Shown piece by piece: positions 1-6,522 of a DNA stretch of 9,734 bases; within the stretch, counting starts at the first letter, position 1; each line of letters opens with the position of its first letter. The notes beneath the pieces were generated by a model. That model saw only the letters and a program-made list of their open reading frames with translations, ran no database searches and was not told where the DNA came from. Position numbers and translations under genes: made by a program. Location of the stretch: contig JBAWZR010000040.1 in the NCBI GenBank assembly GCA_037142915.1, positions 1 through 9,734 of the forward strand, read 5' to 3'. Source of the DNA: JBAWZR01 sp037142915. Lineage in GTDB: Bacteria; Patescibacteriota; Minisyncoccia; Moranbacterales; UBA1568.

Positions 1-1283
1 CGGGTGAGCAGTTCGCGCTCTTTCTCGATGAACTTCACGCCGATATCATTGCGATAAAATTTCTTGGGAACAATGATCTTGTCGATGAGAGCATACGCTT
101 TTTGGCGAGCTTGCTCCACGGTCGAGCTCACGGCACTAACATGCAAGACAAAGCCAGTAGACCCTGAGATATAGTAATTCCCGTCTTTATGTTTGGAAAC
201 TTCTTCGAAATGGATATGATCCATCTCCTCGGGAGTCACTTTCGTATTGAAAAAAATCCGGACTCCTTGCATAGAATACCGCCGAGAAATCGCCACATAG
301 GGGAACGGCGGCGTGGCAATCAATACGATAATTCCAAAACCCTTCCGGTACTTTAGATCATAGGGTTGCCCATCGGCCACTGCTTTCAAAAATTCACCCC
401 AGGGGGAAATATTGAGAGCTGTTTGCAATTGCGTCGCCGGAAAACCCAGTCGTGCTGTCAACTCTAATGGAAAAATTCCATCTTTATTCACAATACAGTT
501 AATATCAATGTCTCCGTGAAAACCAATTCGACACAAATAATCTTTCATCTTAACCAAAGTTTCCTGAAAAAGTGGGTTTTCTTCATCATCGTCATACCAC
601 ATAAGCGTCCCCATCTCGAAAGTCTTCGGTCCGACACCGCCAGCGTGGAGACTCTTGTGTTCGATATTCATCTCGATCGGGCCAACCCAATCGACACCGT
701 TGAAATACCGAGCGACACCAATCTCCACCCCTCGAACCCGCTCTTGCAATTCGATGGTGTGCGTGTCCCGCTTATTGTTCTTCTGGTAGGATTTCAAGAC
801 CTCGATGACATCGCTCGCGTCATCCATCTGACCGACATAGTTGAATATCTTGGAAGCGTGTCCATTCTGCTTCACTACCCACTGACCCTGCTCCTTGCGC
901 GCAAAATCCATCGCGTCGATGAGCGAGTGAAAAGCATGCGACGGCAATGTCTTGATGCCGCACTCGTCCATGATCTCCTTGCCGAAGTGACGATTGTCCT
1001 CCAAGCGATCGCCCAAGGCACAGCCGCCGACCACCGAGTAGCCCTGCCGGCGCAGACCATCTTGAATCGACCCATATCCGGTCGTATCAAAAACGATGAG
1101 GCCGTTTTTCTTTCCGACCCATTTCAATTCTTTTTTCCAATCGTCGGTTTTCTTCACCATTCCATCAAGATTCTGCCACTGATCTTTATCGTGGACATAC
1201 AGCTTGACATTGTGCCCCTCTTGCACAAGCCGATAACACAAGTCTCCCCCTGACAGTTCTTTCGATACAAAAAGTATCTTCAT
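1..1283 (-). CDS. PurD-family ATP-grasp ligase (phosphoribosylamine-glycine ligase-like), 3' end outside window
   Basis: I translated this by hand from the ATG at 1283; about 427 codons are visible and no stop is reached. PurD joins glycine to phosphoribosylamine with ATP in purine synthesis. The PurD pattern is seen in order: an N-terminal domain opening MKILFVSKE; LEDNRHFGKEIMDECGI near 94-110, matching the segment that opens the ATP-grasp domain; HAGGVGPKTFEMG near 213-225, the counterpart of the GPNTGGMG loop; PLELTARLGFPATQ near 272-285, the counterpart of the EFNxRFGDPE metal/ATP motif; and FYRNDIG near 409-415, like the YRRDIG close to the end of PurD. At this length it is nearly complete. 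No Shine-Dalgarno is seen, but a strong promoter lies 35 bp upstream. No other purine gene is present, and several motif positions differ from true PurD, so it may use another amino-acid-like substrate. The family call is firm; the exact reaction is not. Confidence 0.8.
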   Translation of the reverse strand, partial: MKILFVSKELSGGDLCYRLVQEGHNVKLYVHDKDQWQNLDGMVKKTDDWKKELKWVGKKNGLIVFDTTGYGSIQDGLRRQGYSVVGGCALGDRLEDNRHFGKEIMDECGIKTLPSHAFHSLIDAMDFARKEQGQWVVKQNGHASKIFNYVGQMDDASDVIEVLKSYQKNNKRDTHTIELQERVRGVEIGVARYFNGVDWVGPIEMNIEHKSLHAGGVGPKTFEMGTLMWYDDDEENPLFQETLVKMKDYLCRIGFHGDIDINCIVNKDGIFPLELTARLGFPATQLQTALNISPWGEFLKAVADGQPYDLKYRKGFGIIVLIATPPFPYVAISRRYSMQGVRIFFNTKVTPEEMDHIHFEEVSKHKDGNYYISGSTGFVLHVSAVSSTVEQARQKAYALIDKIIVPKKFYRNDIGVKFIEKERELLT

Positions 1284-1317
1284 TGCAATAGAATCAGTAA
1301 TTATAGTCTAACTATCA

Positions 1318-1346
1318 TTTATAGCATATTCCAAACAAAAAGTCAA
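1318..1346 (-). promoter_or_regulatory. Promoter of the PurD-like gene
   Basis: On the minus strand TTGACT (1346-1341) and TATAAA (1323-1318) are separated by exactly 17 bp. The -10 box is preceded by TGC, giving an extended -10. Transcription would start near 1311, leaving a leader of about 28 nt. A second TATAAT-like box (1305-1300) lacks a -35 partner. Confidence 0.7.
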
Positions 1347-1413
1347 TACCCCCTCTTCACCCGCAACCTTGACTGGAAAGTTCTTCAAAAACACCTCTTC
1401 AGTATACCAAATT

Positions 1414-2709
1414 TTATCTCAACCGTCTCTTACGGCGCCTCATTCTCAATGCCTTTTTGAGTATTTGGAGACACTTGCCCATCAGTATCAATCGACGCAA
1501 CGAGGCGAGCGACCGAGTTTGGGTTGCCTCGATATAATCATACGGCTCATCATTCATCCACTTCCAGCTATCAATGTGACGGATGAGTGTGATGTCCTTG
1601 CCGAAGAGTTGCTGGAACGCCCCGCTCAATCCCCTCGTCTTCCGGATATGCATAGAGAATTTTCGGATGCCTCGCCGCTCGGCTTGCTCCACAGCCTTGT
1701 AGACCAAATCCAAAAATCCGAAACTCCCCCGATAAGCCGGCAGAATCGCCAGCGACTCCACATAATAACGATCCTTATCCGGTTTCATCAATTGATCATC
1801 TTCTTTGAGATCCTCGCAGGCGCTCTCGTGCGGCCGGAGCAACATCTGACCCACTCGCTCACCGCCATAGGTAAGAAAAATCACCATATTCTCCGGATTC
1901 ATCAGGAATTCACGATAGTATTGTTCGGCATCCGGATACAAATGATCGGCAAACGACTGAGCCTCGATACTCAGCAAGTCTCGTAGGTATTCCTCCTGAA
2001 AAGCATCCACGACCTGCACCGAAAAAACTTTGCGCCAACGCTTCGCGATCAACTTCGCATCATTCAGACCGGTAATCGTCCGCATAATCTCCATCGGCAA
2101 TTGTTCAAATGAAAATTGTTCGCGCAAGACTCGCGCATCTACCGTGTCACCAAAGACGACTCTCGCTCGCCACGGCTTACCCAATCCATGCGAATCATGC
2201 CGGTCGGAAAAAATACGCGCTGGTTGGAGAAACACTTCACGATGGGTGACGATCCACGCGGCTCCCTTCTTCGGCTGTCCGAGGCCTCCATTGCGTACCA
2301 TTCGAGCCTCGGGAAAAAAGAACAAGGAGGAACCATTATCAATCTGCTCAAAGGTACTTTCGAGACTTTTATCCAAATCTCCCTTGGGTTTGATCTCATA
2401 CAGACCGATGATCCGCGCGATGGTGCGAATAACTGGCCAATGAAAGAGCGGGTGGTTAATAGGAAATCGCATCGGACACAGCCGAAGAAGATTGCGCATC
2501 CCGATCGCCGAGAGCACCAGGGCGGCGTCCCACATTGATTGATGATTGGAAATAACGATATAAGGCTTCGTGACGACGACTCGATCGAGACCCTCCACCT
2601 GAATACGGAAAATATATCGCAAGGGCCAAATGAATATCGCGTACGCGACTACCTGCGCCACATCGATCGCCCGATCTCTCAAACTTTTCTTCTGCAGAGT
2701 ATGCCTCAT
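1414..2709 (-). CDS. PlsC-type acyltransferase fused to a C-terminal GNAT acetyltransferase-like domain
   Basis: The 431-residue protein has two catalytic modules. Residues about 1-225 are a PlsC/LPLAT glycerolipid acyltransferase: a hydrophobic N-terminal stretch (about 17-35), the NHxxxxD catalytic motif as NHQSMWD (55-61; His56 and Asp61), and FPEARMVRNGG (132-142), which matches the FPEGTRS motif III with Ala for Gly. Residues about 231-397 resemble a GNAT N-acyltransferase: VESLAILPAYRG followed by a long helix fits GNAT motif A, although the CoA-binding loop reads RGSFG rather than RGxG. The tail, from about 405, is very basic (RMRRRKRRLR). PlsC enzymes are about 200-250 residues, so the second half is a true addition. 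The start is 20 bp after the stop of the upstream transporter, so the two are probably co-transcribed. No clear terminator follows before 1346. The same domain order is known in the ornithine-lipid synthase OlsF. Phospholipid acylation with an attached acetyltransferase is the alternative. Confidence 0.85.
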   Translation of the reverse strand: MRHTLQKKSLRDRAIDVAQVVAYAIFIWPLRYIFRIQVEGLDRVVVTKPYIVISNHQSMWDAALVLSAIGMRNLLRLCPMRFPINHPLFHWPVIRTIARIIGLYEIKPKGDLDKSLESTFEQIDNGSSLFFFPEARMVRNGGLGQPKKGAAWIVTHREVFLQPARIFSDRHDSHGLGKPWRARVVFGDTVDARVLREQFSFEQLPMEIMRTITGLNDAKLIAKRWRKVFSVQVVDAFQEEYLRDLLSIEAQSFADHLYPDAEQYYREFLMNPENMVIFLTYGGERVGQMLLRPHESACEDLKEDDQLMKPDKDRYYVESLAILPAYRGSFGFLDLVYKAVEQAERRGIRKFSMHIRKTRGLSGAFQQLFGKDITLIRHIDSWKWMNDEPYDYIEATQTRSLASLRRLILMGKCLQILKKALRMRRRKRRLR

Positions 2710-2729
2710 AAATTATAAAGCCCGTTCAT

Positions 2730-3935
2730 TTAATTAGTATTCATCTCGCCTCGACCGACTGCACGCAATTGAGGTACACAAAAAAGCGGCACCTGTAGTA
2801 AACCCACTAGCAGGAAACTGAAGAGAAGAAAATCATTGTTGATAGCTGCCCACAGCGTCTCCATCCCCACGCCGAAAGCATTCCCTAATTGTAACACAAT
2901 AAGGTAGATAATCGTCCCGCTCACCAATGCTGCCGGAGCGAGTAGACGAGAAATGTATGAGAAAAGAAGGATACCCAACCGACCGAAGAATAATCCCGAA
3001 AGAAACAGTGAGAATAAGATTGGGACGAATATATCGAAATGAAACGCCAGACCGAAAACGACTATGGCGACCACCATCCCTTGTAACCCGCTCGAAATTC
3101 CGGCCAATGTATCGGTTTTCTTGGAAGCAACGACGGAAAATCCACCGACGATCACACCAACAGAGGCGGCGAAGAGTACCGACCCGGTCGCCAACGGAGT
3201 GAAATCACGCACATTCTGCAAATACGTCGAAACGACAAATTCCTGCGCCACCACGACAACCGAAACAATCAACTCTATCACCATCACCCAAAAAAAACTC
3301 GCCGGAAATGATTTTTTGTCGCCAGGGAAAACCGTAGCTGCCTGAGTCACTCGCTTCTCGCGATACAGCCAAGCGAAAAGAAGTGCACCTGTTATTGCAA
3401 ATACCGCATTGAGTAAAAATATCCCTCGCCAACCGTCCACAGAAATCCCGGAAAAAATACCTCCCAAAAATGGTCCGGCCGCGATACCTATGACGAATCC
3501 CATATCCGCCCACAACAGAGGTTCTTCTATTGCATCCCGATACGATTCGGTCATCGCCCACAACTGACCAACAGAAACCATGGCCGCTCCGATACCCTGA
3601 ACGATTCTCGCGAAAAAGAACAACTGCGCACTGTCAGCCACACCAGCGATCACGCTTCCGAGGATGAAGTAGATCATCCCTTCCAAAAAAAATCGTTTCG
3701 CGCTCATACTTCGAGAAAACTGCTTCTCAAATATGAGAAAAGCAATCAGCGCAACGAACATCGTCAGAAAATATGCATTGAGAATCCACGGGAGAAATGG
3801 CTCACCGAGAGAAAAAGAAGTCGCTATGCTCGGTGCCGCCACGATAAGTGCGGTCGTCTCTATCGCCACGAAGAAATCTACCTGGAGAAAGGTAAGGAAT
3901 ATGAGATATTTGCGGATGGTCGGTGAGATGTTCAT
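2730..3935 (-). CDS. 12-TM major facilitator superfamily transporter
   Basis: A polytopic inner-membrane protein of 401 residues from the ATG at 3935; a GTG at 3953 would add six residues. I count twelve hydrophobic segments. Segment 4 carries ARIVQGIGAA, matching MFS motif B with its conserved Arg. Segment 5 carries GIAAGPFLGG, matching motif C (GxxxGPxxGG), which is typical of drug/proton antiporters of the DHA families. The loop between segments 2 and 3, which normally holds motif A, is poorly conserved. I chose ATG 3935 because the protein then opens with a short polar stretch before the first membrane segment; neither start has a well-placed Shine-Dalgarno. A weak promoter may overlap the terminator upstream (TTGAGG at 3994-3989, 18 bp, TACAAA at 3970-3965). 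The downstream acyltransferase gene suggests a lipid-related substrate, but the motifs point to a small-molecule exporter. The family is certain; the substrate is unknown. Confidence 0.85.
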   Translation of the reverse strand: MNISPTIRKYLIFLTFLQVDFFVAIETTALIVAAPSIATSFSLGEPFLPWILNAYFLTMFVALIAFLIFEKQFSRSMSAKRFFLEGMIYFILGSVIAGVADSAQLFFFARIVQGIGAAMVSVGQLWAMTESYRDAIEEPLLWADMGFVIGIAAGPFLGGIFSGISVDGWRGIFLLNAVFAITGALLFAWLYREKRVTQAATVFPGDKKSFPASFFWVMVIELIVSVVVVAQEFVVSTYLQNVRDFTPLATGSVLFAASVGVIVGGFSVVASKKTDTLAGISSGLQGMVVAIVVFGLAFHFDIFVPILFSLFLSGLFFGRLGILLFSYISRLLAPAALVSGTIIYLIVLQLGNAFGVGMETLWAAINNDFLLFSFLLVGLLQVPLFCVPQLRAVGRGEMNTN

Positions 3936-3979
3936 AACACACCACTGTAGCACCTTTTGAGTATTTTGTAAAGGGTACG

Positions 3980-4004
3980 AAAAAACCGCCTCAATGACGG
4001 CTTT
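3980..4004 (-). terminator. Intrinsic terminator of the ten-cysteine protein gene
   Basis: Read on the minus strand, AAAAGCCGUC and GGCGGUUUUU form a 10-bp stem with two G-U pairs around a 5-nt loop, followed by U residues. On the plus strand the wobble pairs become C-A mismatches, so the element is oriented for the minus-strand gene ending at 4051. Confidence 0.7.
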
Positions 4005-4050
4005 TGGAGCTCATTTTGCCGAATCAGATTTCACTCCTCCCAGATACGCC

Positions 4051-4494
4051 CTATTCGGAAGGAGTCTCGATTTTCGGGACGGATTCCTGCACGAGTGGGA
4101 GCTGGTATGTCGCTGGATTATTGCAAGTCACTCCCTCGGGCATTTCGATGACACGATTACAGAGCACTTCCATACAGGCTGCGCTTTTCGGTTGACTAGT
4201 ACAGCTCAACAGAGAACAGTTTCCGTTGTTCTTATCGCAGGTGGGAACTGCGAAGGCTTTCATTTGGAGTATTTTGTAATATTCAAAAAGCGCAATCGGA
4301 TTCCTACAGAGATTGTTTTCGGGATTCTCCGGCGTACAGGTTTGTGCGAAACAAGCTTCACGAGAAGGGTCACAGACGACATGAAAAGAAACCGTATAAC
4401 TGCGACCGATGAAAGCCTTCCAGAAAGTGACTCCAAAAGAAAGTGTGCCCACGACGATCGAGACAATGAGCAATATCCGTGTTTTCTTATCCAT
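4051..4494 (-). CDS. Membrane-anchored, ten-cysteine exported protein of unknown function
   Basis: I do not recognise a named family. The 147-residue protein starts MDKKTR, followed by one hydrophobic helix (about 7-28). The remaining ~120 residues should lie outside the membrane under the positive-inside rule. That part has ten cysteines (41, 48, 53, 63, 86, 93, 98, 107, 112, 124). The even number and spacing suggest up to five disulfides. The segments CDPSREACFAQTC and CDKNNGNCSLLSC look like two related cysteine motifs, possibly an internal duplication. The C-terminus is short, acidic and Pro/Glu-rich. The ATG at 4494 has no Shine-Dalgarno but follows an extended -10 promoter. A dedicated terminator follows, so the gene is probably monocistronic. 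It is divergent from the cupredoxin gene, also an anchored extracytoplasmic protein, so the two may share regulation. Confidence 0.75.
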   Translation of the reverse strand: MDKKTRILLIVSIVVGTLSFGVTFWKAFIGRSYTVSFHVVCDPSREACFAQTCTPENPENNLCRNPIALFEYYKILQMKAFAVPTCDKNNGNCSLLSCTSQPKSAACMEVLCNRVIEMPEGVTCNNPATYQLPLVQESVPKIETPSE

Positions 4495-4573
4495 ATCGAT
4501 TGATATTCATCAGAGCGATAAATAATTCCCCGCAAAAATACCCTCTGTTCACTCCCCCGCTAAAACTAATTAC

Positions 4574-4582
4574 AGTATAGCA
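4574..4582 (-). promoter_or_regulatory. Extended -10 promoter for the ten-cysteine protein
   Basis: TGCTATACT on the minus strand (4582-4574) is a good extended -10 box. No -35 match is present 17 bp upstream, as is allowed for extended -10 promoters. The predicted leader is about 75 nt. Confidence 0.4.
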
Positions 4583-4624
4583 CAGAAACCTACTCCCCCA
4601 TTTCTGATCTCTTTCAAAACAGAC

Positions 4625-4653
4625 TTGCCAAGTCTGCATTCATCATCTATACT
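4625..4653 (+). promoter_or_regulatory. Promoter of the cupredoxin gene
   Basis: TTGCCA (4625-4630) and TATACT (4648-4653) are separated by exactly 17 bp. Transcription would start near 4660, about 30 nt before the ATG at 4691. This argues against translation from the in-frame TTG at 4625, which is part of the -35 box. Confidence 0.6.
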
Positions 4654-4690
4654 TAATGAGGTTCCATTTAATAGCATAACACATACACAT

Positions 4691-5113
4691 ATGCAGAAAG
4701 CAGTTTTGATTTTTGTTATCGTGGTCGCAGCTGTAGGCGGCTATGCCCTCTATAATAAAGGCGGCAACGCGCCAGCCAGTACAGCTAACCAAAAGATGGC
4801 CGATTCCGCGACAACAAAAACCGCCGGTTCGGTGAAAGAATTCTCCACTACTGCCTACTACGATGAGACTGGTGTCTGGTACTCGCTCAAAGAAATCCGG
4901 GTGAAAAAAGGTGATACCGTCCGCATCAAGGCGACCAATATCAAGGGTATGCACGATCTCGTAATTGACGAATACAGCATCAAGCAGGAGTTGCCGATGA
5001 ATCAAGAGATGACCATCGAGTTTACCGCAGACAAAGTTGGTCAATTCGTCTTCTACTGCTCCAAGCCTGGACATCGGGAGAAGGGTCAGTGGGGCACGCT
5101 CATCGTTGAGTAA
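4691..5113 (+). CDS. Membrane-anchored cupredoxin with a Gln in the axial-ligand position
   Basis: Cupredoxins bind one copper ion and carry single electrons or handle copper outside the cytoplasm. The protein has 140 residues: MQK, a hydrophobic N-terminal anchor (about 4-21), a Ser/Thr/Ala-rich linker to about 48, then a plastocyanin-like domain. The copper ligands are visible: His88 in GMHDLVIDEY, and Cys123 and His128 in YCSKPGHREKGQWG. In most relatives the fourth ligand is Met (GM at this point); here codon CAG gives Gln133, as in stellacyanin. I chose ATG 4691 because it is the first codon after the promoter's predicted start site that places the anchor at the N-terminus. The open frame extends upstream only through the promoter. 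There is no Shine-Dalgarno. It is the only plus-strand gene, divergent from the ten-cysteine protein gene, and is followed by two hairpins. Confidence 0.9.
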   Translation: MQKAVLIFVIVVAAVGGYALYNKGGNAPASTANQKMADSATTKTAGSVKEFSTTAYYDETGVWYSLKEIRVKKGDTVRIKATNIKGMHDLVIDEYSIKQELPMNQEMTIEFTADKVGQFVFYCSKPGHREKGQWGTLIVE

Positions 5114-5138
5114 TCCCGAATATCGCATATTTGTTTCT

Positions 5139-5174
5139 ATCAAAACACCGCCAAACACTGGGTGGTGTTTTGAT
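5139..5174. terminator. Perfect hairpin after the cupredoxin gene
   Basis: ATCAAAACACC (5139-5149) and GGTGTTTTGAT (5164-5174) form a perfect 11-bp stem with a 14-nt loop, 26 bp after the cupredoxin stop. The U run lies inside the 3' arm instead of after it, so it may act weakly or in either direction. It shares GTGGTGTTTTG with the repeated terminator further right. Confidence 0.55.
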
Positions 5175-5192
5175 TCTAGAGCGAGGCAAATA

Positions 5193-5229
5193 AAAAAGGC
5201 TTCTACAACATTTGCTGTGAAGCCTTTTT
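5193..5229. terminator. Bidirectional terminator between convergent genes
   Basis: AAAAAGGCTTC (5193-5203) and GAAGCCTTTTT (5219-5229) form a perfect 11-bp stem with a 15-nt loop, and T runs are present on both strands. It sits between the cupredoxin gene (+) and the 131-residue gene (-, stop at 5253-5255) and suits both. Confidence 0.8.
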
Positions 5230-5252
5230 ATCTTCTAGAGATATTTGAATTT

Positions 5253-5648
5253 TTATGCTCTCAAGAAATGAACCCTGAAAGCCTTGTCATTACCAGAATA
5301 AGATGAGAATTTCATTAAAATTTCGCCATATGCCAGGTCTTCAAGTGGAACCGAAACAGAACTCTTTCCAAGATCATAGTCGCCAAGAGCTAATTTTTTG
5401 AACAGTTGTTCTCTTGACTCCTGCTGGCGAATGTTTCTCGTTGTTATACTTGAGCCAAAATAATTCTTGAACGTGCCAATTTCAGCATGCTCTAAATGCA
5501 CAGCAAAGCTCTCGAAATCACTTCCCTTTGAATAAACAATATCGTGCCGTTTTTCGGCGCCAGTTCGTAAGACGTCCCAAAATTCTTTGTCTCGCATTAC
5601 TTTGCTCATCCCGATAAGAATAAGCATCAATGGATTCATTCCGCACAT
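5253..5648 (-). CDS. Hypothetical protein, 131 residues
   Basis: I do not recognise this protein. It opens with a short hydrophobic stretch (PLMLILIGMS, about 6-15), too short and Met-rich to be a clear membrane helix or signal peptide. A mixed polar region with no cysteine pairs or repeats follows. The Arg/Gln/Glu-rich stretch NIRQQESREQLFKKL (about 72-86) should be helical. The start at 5648 is supported by AGG six bases upstream (5657-5655) and by a good promoter at 5720-5748. It is a single-gene unit closed by the terminator at 5193-5229. A genuine gene is likely because of the promoter, ribosome site and terminator, not because of any homology I can see. Confidence 0.65.
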   Translation of the reverse strand: MCGMNPLMLILIGMSKVMRDKEFWDVLRTGAEKRHDIVYSKGSDFESFAVHLEHAEIGTFKNYFGSSITTRNIRQQESREQLFKKLALGDYDLGKSSVSVPLEDLAYGEILMKFSSYSGNDKAFRVHFLRA

Positions 5649-5719
5649 AATACACCTGCCTTTTGTTTATTAAAAAAATTGTTAAAGTTGCCAAGAAACC
5701 TTTATTTCATTGACTCCTC

Positions 5720-5748
5720 ATACTACCATACTTCTAACACAAAGTCAA
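5720..5748 (-). promoter_or_regulatory. Promoter of the 131-residue gene
   Basis: On the minus strand TTGACT (5748-5743), 17 bp, then TAGTAT (5725-5720), preceded by TGG as an extended -10. The predicted leader is about 65 nt. The rest of the 5649-5882 gap holds only the next terminator. Confidence 0.65.
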
Positions 5749-5811
5749 GCCTTACGCAGAACGGCCTTTTATATCTGAAACACACTTCTTAAGATCCTGT
5801 ACCCTCCCTTT

Positions 5812-5857
5812 AAAAAAATCAATAGCTCCTGTGTGAATGTTTCCACAAGGAGCTATT
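5812..5857 (-). terminator. Intrinsic terminator of the zinc-ribbon gene
   Basis: AATAGCTCCT (5821-5830) and AGGAGCTATT (5848-5857) pair perfectly over 10 bp, and an inner 4-bp TGTG/CACA stem extends it with one bulged base. On the minus strand it is followed by GA and seven U residues. Confidence 0.8.
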
Positions 5858-5882
5858 TAAAATCAACGACGCATTGTTCTTC

Positions 5883-6380
5883 CTAATTCATTTCTATCGG
5901 GAGGGCTTGCTGTATATCACCCAAATCACCAATAATCACCATCTCCCCACTTTGCAGGCATTGCTCAAGAGGTGAGAGTACCCGATACACCTCACCGAGA
6001 GGATACCAAAATCCACTTCTATCAGCACCGCTGTCCGCACAAGCCCAACGGAGACACCCTACAAAAGCATTGTTTTTATATCGTACAGCATACTCTGGCA
6101 TTTCCATATCTTTATCCCTTGGTGAATACAGTGTCACTGGATCACCGATAAAAATTGGCAAACCACACCAAGCACAACGAATCGTCATTTTTTCTAAACA
6201 CCGATGACAGTGTGAAGTTGAACCATCCTCATCAAAAAAAATCTTCATGATGATGGTTTTTCCGAATGCAGCGAGTGTATCTTTCTGCCGTGTCTTATGC
6301 CCGCATCCAGCCATTGTTTTCTTTCTGGTAAATACAATACCGATTCTAGCAATAGCGTATTTCAATTTATTAAAGTTCAT
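5883..6380 (-). CDS. Zinc-ribbon-like protein of unknown function, 165 residues
   Basis: I recognise the general type as a conserved hypothetical protein of Patescibacteria but know no function. The visible signature is CHRC (58-61) and CAWC (69-72), two CxxC knuckles seven residues apart, which should bind one zinc. Cys26-Gly-His28, Cys109 and Cys114 could form a second site. The middle (GDPVTLYSP at 79-87, then WACADSGADRSGFWYPLG at about 112-129) has the dense conserved look of a folded domain, not of a transcription-factor finger. There is no membrane segment. The start at 6380 is fixed by AGGAG six bases upstream (6391-6387), the clearest ribosome site in the window; Met23 is a less likely alternative. 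It has its own promoter (6456-6484) and terminator (5812-5857). Nucleic-acid binding is possible but is only a guess from the zinc ribbon. Confidence 0.75.
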   Translation of the reverse strand: MNFNKLKYAIARIGIVFTRKKTMAGCGHKTRQKDTLAAFGKTIIMKIFFDEDGSTSHCHRCLEKMTIRCAWCGLPIFIGDPVTLYSPRDKDMEMPEYAVRYKNNAFVGCLRWACADSGADRSGFWYPLGEVYRVLSPLEQCLQSGEMVIIGDLGDIQQALPIEMN

Positions 6381-6386
6381 TATCCT

Positions 6387-6391
6387 CTCCT
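6387..6391 (-). promoter_or_regulatory. Strong ribosome binding site
   Basis: AGGAG on the minus strand, six bases before the ATG at 6380, inside the longer purine run GAGGAGAGGA. It decides the start of the zinc-ribbon gene. Most other genes here lack such a site. Confidence 0.75.
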
Positions 6392-6455
6392 CATATCAGA
6401 AAAAACATGCGAGCGCATTTTGAAATACGCCCTACTATCCACGAATGGATATTCC

Positions 6456-6484
6456 ATTATTGCCCACTATCGCCTCATTGTCAA
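6456..6484 (-). promoter_or_regulatory. Promoter of the zinc-ribbon gene, abutting the upstream terminator
   Basis: Consensus TTGACA (6484-6479), 17 bp, then AATAAT (6461-6456) on the minus strand. The -35 box begins two bases after the terminator repeat that closes the CYTH gene. The predicted leader is about 70 nt. Confidence 0.65.
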
Positions 6485-6485
6485 T

Positions 6486-6515
6486 AACACAAAAACCACC
6501 CTTTCGCAGAGTGGT
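6486..6515 (-). terminator. Repeat-family terminator, copy 1 (after the CYTH gene)
   Basis: On the minus strand ACCACUCU (6515-6508) pairs with AGGGUGGU (6502-6495): 8 bp including one U-G pair, loop GCGAA, then UUUUUGUGUU. It begins 7 bp after the CYTH stop. The 30 bp are identical to the core of the copies at 7727 and 9675. Confidence 0.8.
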
Positions 6516-6522
6516 ATCCCCT

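Noticed and set aside
516..1253. Plus-strand open frame of 245 codons
   Set aside because: It lies antisense to the PurD-like gene, whose motifs are unmistakable on the minus strand; the plus-strand translation shows no domain pattern and has no promoter or ribosome site.
1369..2538. Plus-strand open frames opposite the PlsC-GNAT gene
   Set aside because: They are shadows of a minus-strand gene with clear catalytic motifs; their translations lack recognisable structure.
4625..4690. Longer cupredoxin start at the TTG at 4625
   Set aside because: The TTG is part of the -35 box, and the extra 22 residues are polar and would precede the membrane anchor; the predicted transcript starts after it.
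5702..5719. Two-codon upstream ORF (ATG AAA TAA) with GAGGAG before the 131-residue gene
   Set aside because: The GAGGAG lies at or before the predicted transcription start, so it is probably not in the message; too short to judge.
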